Shown here one piece after another: positions 15,349 through 21,671 of a stretch of DNA of 27,975 nt. The first letter of the stretch is position 1. Every line of letters starts with the position of its first letter. The notes under the pieces were generated by a model. It was not told the origin of the DNA. It was given only the letters and a program-made list of their open reading frames with translations, and did not search any database. Location: the NCBI GenBank assembly GCA_036508075.1, contig DATCIA010000021.1:1-27975 (forward strand), written 5' to 3'. The position numbers and the translations under genes are program-made. Source of the stretch: PALSA-660 sp036508075 (lineage in GTDB: Bacteria > Actinomycetota > Coriobacteriia > Anaerosomatales > PALSA-660).

Positions 15349-16794
15349 ATGACCCTCACCCTCCTTGCACTCATCCCGCTCGGCGGGGCTGCGCTCGTCT
15401 GGGTGACCGGACGCTTCCGCCCCGCAACCGTTCGGGTCGCGGCGCTCGTCGTCGCGCTGATCCAACTCGCCTTCACCTGCGTGCTCGCAGTGACCGTGGC
15501 GACCCACACGCCGGCCACGATGACCGGCGGTCTCACCTCGGCGGCCTCCACGAGCTTCTGGCTGCTGCGCGTCGACGGCCTGGCGCTGCCGCTGATCGTG
15601 CTGACGTCTCTGCTCGGCGTGATCGCGGTGCTGGCCTCGTGGAGAGTCGAGCTCCGGCCCGGCGCGCACTTCGCGCTGCTGCTGGGGCTGCAGGCGGCCG
15701 TGACGCTCGTGTTCCTGGCCGACCACCTGGTGCTCTTCTACGCCGCCTGGGAGGCCGTGCTCATCCCGATGTTCTTCCTGATCGGCGGATGGGGCCATGA
15801 GGGCCGCCGCCACGCGGCGATGAAGTTCTTCATCTACACCTTCGCCGGCAGCGCGCTGATGCTGATCGGGCTGCTGCTCGTGGGCTTCACCACCGGCGAG
15901 CTGCGCATCTCCGCGCTGAGCTCCGGCATCCTCGACCCGACGCTGCGCACGCTGGTGTTCTGGTTGCTGGTCGCGGGGTTCGCGGTGAAGGTACCGATCG
16001 TCCCGTTCCACACGTGGCTGCCCGAAGCGCACGTCGAGGCGCCCACGGCCGGATCGATCATGCTCGCCGGCGTGCTGCTGAAGATGGGCGGCTACGGGCT
16101 GCTGCGGTTCGCACTGCCGCTGGCGCCCGAGGCCGCGCACGCCGCGGCTCCGGTATTCGCCACGCTCGGCATCATCGGCATCGTCTACGGCGCGGTCGTC
16201 GCTCTGGCGCAGACCGATCTGAAGCGGCTCGTCGCCTACTCGTCGATCGCGCACATGGGCTTCGTCGTGCTGGCGATCGCCACGGGTTCGCCGCTGGCGC
16301 TGGCCGCCGCGATGCTCGTGATGGTCGCGCACGGGCTGACCAGCGCGCTGCTGTTCCTGCTCGTCGGACAGCTCTACGAGCGCACGCACACGCGCTCGCT
16401 CGCGCGCCTGGGCGGGCTGCTTGCCACGCTGCCGGTATGGGCGACGATCTTCGTCTTCGCCTCGCTGGCCAGCCTCGGCCTCCCGGGCCTGGCCGGCTTC
16501 CCCGGCGAGCTGGTGACGTTCCTCGAGGGATTCGCTTCGTGGGGCTGGTGGATGGTGGCTGTCGCTCTCGGCGTCGTCCTGGCGGGCGCCTACAGCCTGC
16601 GCGCGATCCGGGAGGTCGCCCAGGGCCCGGAGAAGCCGGAGTGGGCGGGCCTGCGTGACCTCGACCTCATCGAGCTCGCCGCGGCCGTGCCGCTCGCGCT
16701 GCTGATCGTGGTCATGGGCGTGTGGCCGTCCGTTGTGAGCGGCGTCATGGATCCCGTTGCGCGTGCGCTGTCCGCTCTCGTCGGGAGGGGATAG
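15349..16794 (+). CDS. nuoM: Complex I subunit NuoM (antiporter-like)
   Basis: A 481-residue antiporter-like subunit. Key features are the glutamate in YAAWEAVLIPMFFLIGGWG, the lysine in AVKVPIVPFHTWLPEAHVE, and LASLGLPGLAGFPGE in the C-terminal half channel. ATG 15349 begins 4 nt after the nuoL stop and is preceded by GAGGTGACGAG. Confidence 0.96.
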   Translation: MTLTLLALIPLGGAALVWVTGRFRPATVRVAALVVALIQLAFTCVLAVTVATHTPATMTGGLTSAASTSFWLLRVDGLALPLIVLTSLLGVIAVLASWRVELRPGAHFALLLGLQAAVTLVFLADHLVLFYAAWEAVLIPMFFLIGGWGHEGRRHAAMKFFIYTFAGSALMLIGLLLVGFTTGELRISALSSGILDPTLRTLVFWLLVAGFAVKVPIVPFHTWLPEAHVEAPTAGSIMLAGVLLKMGGYGLLRFALPLAPEAAHAAAPVFATLGIIGIVYGAVVALAQTDLKRLVAYSSIAHMGFVVLAIATGSPLALAAAMLVMVAHGLTSALLFLLVGQLYERTHTRSLARLGGLLATLPVWATIFVFASLASLGLPGLAGFPGELVTFLEGFASWGWWMVAVALGVVLAGAYSLRAIREVAQGPEKPEWAGLRDLDLIELAAAVPLALLIVVMGVWPSVVSGVMDPVARALSALVGRG

Positions 16795-16796
16795 CA

Positions 16797-18224
16797 GTGG
16801 AGCAGTTCCTTCCCTTCGCTCCAGCGATGTTCGGAGTGGCAGGCGCCGTCCTCGCGATGGCCTTCGACGCGTGGGAGAGCCGCCTGTCGGCGCTTGTCGC
16901 AGCGGTGACGCTGCTGACACTCGGTGCGCTCGCGGCCGGTTGGACGGCGATGGCCACCGGGCTCGCCGGCCAGGTCCTGCGCAGCGGCGGAACGTTCTCG
17001 ATCGCGCCCGCCGTGTGCCTGCTGCTCGGCGCCGTCGCGCTGCTCGGCTGCTCCGGTTCGCTCGTCTCCGACCGCACCGGCTCGCGCATCGTCGCCCTCG
17101 GGGCGCTTACCGCGTCGGCCTCGGCGCTGGTCGCTGCGTCGGCCGATGTCGGCATGCTGTTCCTGAGCGTCGAGATGCTCGCCCTGTGCGGCTACGGACT
17201 GGTGGCGCTCGGCGGCACCGACCGGGCGCGCGAGGCCGCGATGAAGTGGTTCGTCCAGGGATCGGTAGCGACGGTCGTGTTCGTTATCGGCACCGCCGTG
17301 CTGCTCGGGCGCACCGGCGGCTCGATGCGTTACGACGCGATCGCCAAGCTGGCTGCGACCGGGCTTGACGGCCCGATGGCGGTCGGGTTCGTACTCGTGC
17401 TCTCCGCGCTGGCGTTCAAGCTCGGCGCGTTCCCGTTGCACAGCTGGATGCCCGACGCCTACGAGACCGCGCCGCCCGCAGCAGCCGCCATCATGGCGTC
17501 CGCCGGCAAGGTCGGCCCGATCGCCGCGACGGTGTGGCTGTCTCTCGCCGTCACCGCGGCGGCGGGGGAGCGCCTCATCCGCGTGGTAGCGATCCTCGCC
17601 ATCTGCTCGATCGTGTTCGGCAACCTGGCCGCGCTGCGGCAGAACTCGCTGGCCCGTATGCTGGCCTACTCGGGCATCGCGCAGGTCGGCTACGCGCTCG
17701 TGGGCGTCCCGATGGGCGTCCGCTCGGCGAGCGTGCTCGTGTTCGCGGTCCTCTACGGCCTGACGGCCGCGGCTTCGTTCATCCTCGTGGAGGCGATCCG
17801 TCGCTTCGATCCTTCGTGGGACGGGACGATCCGCGGGCTCGCCGGCCTTTCGCGGCGGAGCCCGGCGCTCGCCGCCTCGCTCGCCGCCATCATGTTCTCG
17901 CTGACCGGCATCCCGCTGACAGCCGGCTTCTGGGGCAAGTTCCTCATCTTCGCGGGCGCCTCGGTCGGCGGGTACCTGTGGCTGGCGATCGCCGGCGTGC
18001 TCGGTTCCGTGGTGTCGTTCGGGTACTACGGCGCTGCGATCCGCTCCGCCTACATCGACGAGCCGCAGGAGCCCGAGATCGTCGGGTCGGTCGCGGAGGA
18101 GGTCGGTCCGCGTGCGCGCGTCGCGGTCGCCACCGTATCCGTCCTGGCTGTGCTGATCGTGATCTTGGGGACGGCTCCGATGGTCTCTGGGCTGGCTCCC
18201 GTGCTGAACGCGCTCCTGAAGTAG
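16797..18224 (+). CDS. nuoN: Complex I subunit NuoN (antiporter-like)
   Basis: A 475-residue antiporter-like subunit, the last of the operon. Conserved features include the glutamate in FLSVEMLALCGYGLVAL, the lysine in AFKLGAFPLHSWMPDAYE, the lysine in IMASAGKVG and the lysine in TAGFWGKF. GTG 16797 starts 2 nt after the nuoM stop, preceded by GGGAGGGG. No convincing terminator follows at once; the nearest hairpin lies at 18367-18394. Confidence 0.95.
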   Translation: MEQFLPFAPAMFGVAGAVLAMAFDAWESRLSALVAAVTLLTLGALAAGWTAMATGLAGQVLRSGGTFSIAPAVCLLLGAVALLGCSGSLVSDRTGSRIVALGALTASASALVAASADVGMLFLSVEMLALCGYGLVALGGTDRAREAAMKWFVQGSVATVVFVIGTAVLLGRTGGSMRYDAIAKLAATGLDGPMAVGFVLVLSALAFKLGAFPLHSWMPDAYETAPPAAAAIMASAGKVGPIAATVWLSLAVTAAAGERLIRVVAILAICSIVFGNLAALRQNSLARMLAYSGIAQVGYALVGVPMGVRSASVLVFAVLYGLTAAASFILVEAIRRFDPSWDGTIRGLAGLSRRSPALAASLAAIMFSLTGIPLTAGFWGKFLIFAGASVGGYLWLAIAGVLGSVVSFGYYGAAIRSAYIDEPQEPEIVGSVAEEVGPRARVAVATVSVLAVLIVILGTAPMVSGLAPVLNALLK

Positions 18225-18298
18225 CGCCGCCGCGGCATGGTTGCATCATCCGTCACAGAATCTACATACGCCCCTTGTACATTCCTTCACAACGCCGC

Positions 18299-18327
18299 TT
18301 GCGCGAGGCTCGTCACGCTGTTAGGAT
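18299..18327 (+). promoter_or_regulatory. Putative promoter downstream of nuoN
   Basis: TTGCGC (18299-18304) and TAGGAT (18322-18327) are separated by exactly 17 bp. Transcription would start near 18334 and produce the structured leader described next. Confidence 0.4.
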
Positions 18328-18340
18328 TCACTTCAGGAGC

Positions 18341-18488
18341 GTTGCTACGGCAACACCCTTACCCCTGAGCCTCAAGGTGCCGGCCTTGGGGCTCGATCTT
18401 TATCCGGGCTCACGTGAGAGTGTCCTTATTGAGCGCGAAAAGGCCTCGAACGGGGTCAAGTCGGCCGGATCACAAGCCGATACTCAGG
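18341..18488 (+). promoter_or_regulatory. Structured leader with competing hairpins
   Basis: Several inverted repeats lie in this 148-nt stretch: GTTGC/GCAAC (18341-18345, 18350-18354); an 11-bp stem GAGCCTCAAGG (18367-18377) with CCTTGGGGCTC (18384-18394, one G-U pair); and TCGGC/GCCGA (18461-18465, 18476-18480). A long-range pair CCTGAG (18364-18369) with CTCAGG (18483-18488) would close the region and cover the bases just before ATG 18491, but shares GAG 18367-18369 with the 11-bp stem, so the two cannot form together. I match it to no known riboswitch. The 11-bp stem could also simply be the nuo terminator. Confidence 0.35.
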
Positions 18489-18490
18489 TC

Positions 18491-18697
18491 ATGGACACCG
18501 AACAGGATCGCACCCCGCGAAAGGACAGCCCGACGCCTCCTTGCCCCGCTTTCAAGGGCCTGATGGCGGGCTCAGCGGGCGACCCGCTCACCGGTGCCCC
18601 GATCGGCGAGAACCACCACCGGATGGTCTGCATGCCGTCTTCGCGCGCCATCGCGGACGCCATCATCCGGTTCACCATCGCCGAGGTTCGGGGCTAG
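18491..18697 (+). CDS. Possible small protein (68 aa), function unknown
   Basis: ATG 18491 to TAG 18697 encodes 68 residues, starting MDTEQDRTPRKDS and ending AIADAIIRFTIAEVRG. Most third codon positions are G or C, much more than in the same frame upstream of the ATG, which supports coding from about here. The ribosome-binding site is weak (CAGG, 18485-18488) and may be paired in the leader. The C-terminal 25 residues could form one amphipathic helix; two cysteines are present (one in PPCPAF, one in MVCMP). No family is recognised, and it may not be expressed. Confidence 0.4.
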   Translation: MDTEQDRTPRKDSPTPPCPAFKGLMAGSAGDPLTGAPIGENHHRMVCMPSSRAIADAIIRFTIAEVRG

Positions 18698-18786
18698 CCG
18701 GCTCGACGCGGTCGCAGCGCGCAAGCCGCTCCTTTCGGGCGGCCACTCAGGTACCCCTGCAGTCACCCCGCTTCCGTCGCGCGCGC

Positions 18787-18813
18787 TTGAGGGCGCGACG
18801 GTTCGTGCATAAT
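18787..18813 (+). promoter_or_regulatory. Possible promoter of the small membrane protein/deoB group
   Basis: TTGAGG (18787-18792) and CATAAT (18808-18813) are 15 bp apart, shorter than ideal, but the -10 box differs from consensus at one position only. The start would be near 18820. Confidence 0.4.
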
Positions 18814-18851
18814 CGAATTCGAAGATGCCGACCGTCGACGAGGGGTCCCGA

Positions 18852-19145
18852 GTGCGCCTGGTTCGCGGAGTGCTGCGCCTGCTGCTCACATTGGTGATGG
18901 ATCTGCTGATCGTGGCGGCGGTCGCCCTGTTCGCGCACATCATCATCAGATTCTTCGGACATCTCGCCTCGATCCCGTGGGCGGTGCGCGTCACGGATGT
19001 CACGACCCGGCTGGTCCCACACCTCGGGTACGGCAAGATCCCGACCCCGTACGCCGGTGTGTTCGACTTCAACGCGGGAGCGGCGCTCGGCATCGTCCTC
19101 GCAGCCGAGTGGGTCGTCGCCTTCGTCCGCAGGTTCTTCCGATGA
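18852..19145 (+). CDS. Small membrane protein, weakly YggT-like (97 aa)
   Basis: A membrane protein with one strongly hydrophobic helix near the N-terminus (TLVMDLLIVAAVALFAHIII), an extracytoplasmic-type loop, and a second hydrophobic helix at the C-terminus (AALGIVLAAEWVVAFV). The order helix, VTDVTTRLVPHLG, GVFDFNAG, helix recalls YggT-family proteins, but the match is loose. GTG 18852 is favoured because GAGGGG precedes it by 6 nt; ATG 18825 in the same frame is an alternative and would leave a leader of only about 5 nt. It lies 19 nt before deoB and probably shares its transcript; no functional link is known. Confidence 0.7.
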   Translation: MRLVRGVLRLLLTLVMDLLIVAAVALFAHIIIRFFGHLASIPWAVRVTDVTTRLVPHLGYGKIPTPYAGVFDFNAGAALGIVLAAEWVVAFVRRFFR

Positions 19146-19164
19146 GCAGATACGGAGCGTCGCG

Positions 19165-20358
19165 ATGACCCGCAAGCCCCGCGCGATCGTGCTGGTCCTG
19201 GACTCCGTCGGAGCGGGGGAGCTGCCCGACGCCGCCGAGTACGGCGACGCGGGCTCGAACACGCTTCGCAACGTCGCGCGCGCTGCCGGCGGCATCGCCA
19301 TGCCGAACCTCGGCGCCATGGGGCTGGGCAACATCACCGACATCCTCGGCGTACCGCCCACGGACGTCCCCAGCGCATCGTGGGGCCGCAACCTCGAGGC
19401 GTCCGCCGGCAAGGACACCACGACCGGCCACTGGGAGATGATGGGGATGCAGCTCACGCACGCGTTCCCCACCTACCCGGGCGGGTTCCCGCCTGCGGTC
19501 ATGGACGCGTTCACGGCCGAGACGGGCCTGGGATGGTTGGGAAACTACGCGGCCTCCGGCACGGAGATCATCCAGCGCCTCGGCGACGCGCACGTGGCCA
19601 CGGGCAGCCCGATCGTCTACACGAGCGCGGACTCGGTGTTCCAGATCGCCGCGCACGAGGACGTCATCCCGATCGACGAGCTCTACCGCATCTGCGAGAT
19701 CGCCCGCACGAAGGTGTGCGTCGGTGAGCACGCGGTGGGGCGGATCATCGCGCGTCCGTTCATCGGCCCTGACTCCCAGGGCGTCTACCAGCGTACCCAC
19801 CGCAGACGCGACTTCGCGCTCGAGCCGCCGGAGCCCACCGTGCTCGACATCCTCGAGACGGCGGGCGTGCGCTCCTACGGGATCGGCAAGATCGGCGAGA
19901 TCTTCGCCTGGCGCGGCATCTGCGAGTCGCCGCACTCGACGGACAACATGAACGGGTTCGACCACCTCGTGATGCGGGTGGGCGACCCCGGCGACGGGTT
20001 CGTGTTCGCGAACCTCGTGGACTTCGACATGATCTGGGGGCACCGCAACGACGTCGCCGGCTATGCGGGCGGCCTTGAGCAGGTGGACCGTCGCATCCCG
20101 GACCTGCTCGAGGCGATGGTCGATGGCGACCTGCTGATCGTCACCGCGGATCACGGGTGCGACCCGACCACGCCTGCCACCGATCACTCGCGCGAATACG
20201 CACCGTTGATCGCAAAGGTGAAGGGCGTCGACCGCGGAGTGCACCTCGGCGACCGCGCCACGTTCGCCGACATCGGCGAGACAGTGCTCGACTTCTACGG
20301 CCACGCCGGCAGCTGCGGACGCGGCACGTCCTTCCTGACGGAGGTCCGGAATGCCTGA
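19165..20358 (+). CDS. deoB: Phosphopentomutase
   Basis: A 397-residue cytosolic, metal-dependent enzyme of the alkaline-phosphatase superfamily that interconverts (deoxy)ribose 1-phosphate and 5-phosphate. Diagnostic segments are LVLDSVGAGELPDA (metal-binding aspartate), GKDTTTGHWEMMG (catalytic threonine region) and TADHGCDPTTPATDHSRE (metal ligands). Length is standard for the family. ATG 19165 has GGAG 7 nt upstream. Its last 8 nt overlap deoA, which makes the deoxyribose 1-phosphate that DeoB isomerises, so the two act in sequence in nucleoside salvage. Confidence 0.96.
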   Translation: MTRKPRAIVLVLDSVGAGELPDAAEYGDAGSNTLRNVARAAGGIAMPNLGAMGLGNITDILGVPPTDVPSASWGRNLEASAGKDTTTGHWEMMGMQLTHAFPTYPGGFPPAVMDAFTAETGLGWLGNYAASGTEIIQRLGDAHVATGSPIVYTSADSVFQIAAHEDVIPIDELYRICEIARTKVCVGEHAVGRIIARPFIGPDSQGVYQRTHRRRDFALEPPEPTVLDILETAGVRSYGIGKIGEIFAWRGICESPHSTDNMNGFDHLVMRVGDPGDGFVFANLVDFDMIWGHRNDVAGYAGGLEQVDRRIPDLLEAMVDGDLLIVTADHGCDPTTPATDHSREYAPLIAKVKGVDRGVHLGDRATFADIGETVLDFYGHAGSCGRGTSFLTEVRNA

Positions 20359-21658
20359 CAACACCATCGAGGAACTCATCGAGATCAAGCGCGACGGACA
20401 CCGGCACACACAGGCGCAGATCGCCCGCATCGTCAGCTCGTACGTGAACGGCACGATGCCCGACTACCAGATGGCGGCGTGGATGATGGCCGTCGTGTTG
20501 CGTGGCATGGAGCACGACGAGACCGCGTGGCTCACCGACGCGATGGCGCGCTCCGGCACGGTCATGGACCTCTCGTCGATCCCGGGCATCAAGGTCGACA
20601 AGCACTCCACCGGTGGCGTGGGGGACAAGACCACGCTCGTGCTGGCGCCGATGGTCGCCGCGTGCGGAGCGCCGGTGGCCAAGATGTCGGGCCGCGGCCT
20701 TGGCCACACGGGCGGCACGCTCGACAAGCTGGAGTCGATCCCGGGCTTTCGCACGTCGCTGACCTCGGAGGAGTTCGTGGCGCAGGTCCGGTCGATCGGC
20801 GTAGCCGTGATCGCGCAGTCGCCCGACATCGATCCGGCCGACAAGCTCATGTACGCGCTGCGCGACGTCACCGCGACGGTGCCGTCGGTGCCGCTGATCG
20901 TGGGGTCGATCATCTCGAAGAAGATCGCGGGCGGCGCGCACGCCGTCGTACTCGACGTGAAGGTCGGTTCCGGCGCGTTCATGAAGACGGTCGAGGACGC
21001 TCGCGCGCTCGCGGGTGAGCTCAAGCGCACGGGTGAGGCGCTCGGCCTGAAGGTCGAGGTGCTGCTGACCGACATGGACCAGCCGCTCGGGTGTGCCGTG
21101 GGCAATGCGCTCGAGGTCGCCGAGGCGATCGCGACGTTGCACGACGAGGGACCGGAGGACCTGTTCCAGGAGTGCCTGGCGCTCGGGTCGCGCATGCTCG
21201 TGCTCTCGGGGGTCGCACGCGACCTGGATGAGGGACGCTCGCGCTTGGTGGGCGCCGTCGAGTCGGGCGCGGCGCTCGAGAAGATGCGGCAGTGGGTCGC
21301 TGCTCAGGGCGGAGACCCACGCGTGGTGGACAGTCCCACCCTCTTGCCGAGCGCGGCCTTCACGCGCGACGTGGTGGCCTACGAGGCCGGTTGGCTGGCG
21401 CACTACGACGCGGAGGGCGTCGGACGCGCCGCGATGGCGCTCGGCGCGGGCCGCGCGCGCCTCGAAGACGCCGTCGACCCGGCCGCCGGGCTGGTGCTGC
21501 ATGCGAAGGTCGGCGACCGCGTCGAGGCGGGCGCCACGCTCGCGACGCTGCACGCGTCGAGCGAGGAGCTGCTCACCGCGGGCGAGGACCGCTTCCGCAA
21601 CGCGGTGGGGATGAGCGACATGGCCGTGGGCGCGCGGGACCTCGTCATCGAGCAGTAG
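20351..21658 (+). CDS. deoA: Thymidine/pyrimidine-nucleoside phosphorylase
   Basis: A 435-residue enzyme that splits thymidine, and possibly uridine and deoxyuridine, with phosphate. The family signature is present as KVDKHSTGGVGDKTTLVLAP followed by KMSGRGLGHTGGTLDKLES; lysine- and glycine-rich phosphate contacts recur in LDVKVGSGAFMK. Overall it looks closer to the Gram-positive Pdp type, which accepts several pyrimidine nucleosides, than to proteobacterial DeoA, so the name pdp would also be acceptable. The start ATG 20351 lies inside the end of deoB. Confidence 0.94.
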   Translation: MPDNTIEELIEIKRDGHRHTQAQIARIVSSYVNGTMPDYQMAAWMMAVVLRGMEHDETAWLTDAMARSGTVMDLSSIPGIKVDKHSTGGVGDKTTLVLAPMVAACGAPVAKMSGRGLGHTGGTLDKLESIPGFRTSLTSEEFVAQVRSIGVAVIAQSPDIDPADKLMYALRDVTATVPSVPLIVGSIISKKIAGGAHAVVLDVKVGSGAFMKTVEDARALAGELKRTGEALGLKVEVLLTDMDQPLGCAVGNALEVAEAIATLHDEGPEDLFQECLALGSRMLVLSGVARDLDEGRSRLVGAVESGAALEKMRQWVAAQGGDPRVVDSPTLLPSAAFTRDVVAYEAGWLAHYDAEGVGRAAMALGAGRARLEDAVDPAAGLVLHAKVGDRVEAGATLATLHASSEELLTAGEDRFRNAVGMSDMAVGARDLVIEQ

Positions 21659-21671
21659 GAACGGGGGAGTC

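Noticed and set aside
14641..16920. Minus-strand open frame of 759 codons opposite nuoL and nuoM
   Set aside because: The product is highly arginine-, glutamine- and glycine-rich with no recognisable domain, and both plus-strand genes are complete complex I subunits.
18334..18490. Known riboswitch class in the leader after nuoN
   Set aside because: I compared it by eye with cobalamin, cyclic-di-GMP, ydaO, glycine and SAM-type core sequences as I remember them and saw no match; an Infernal/Rfam search would settle it.
19069..20454. Minus-strand open frame opposite deoB
   Set aside because: Composition is typical of an antisense shadow and deoB is complete with all motifs.
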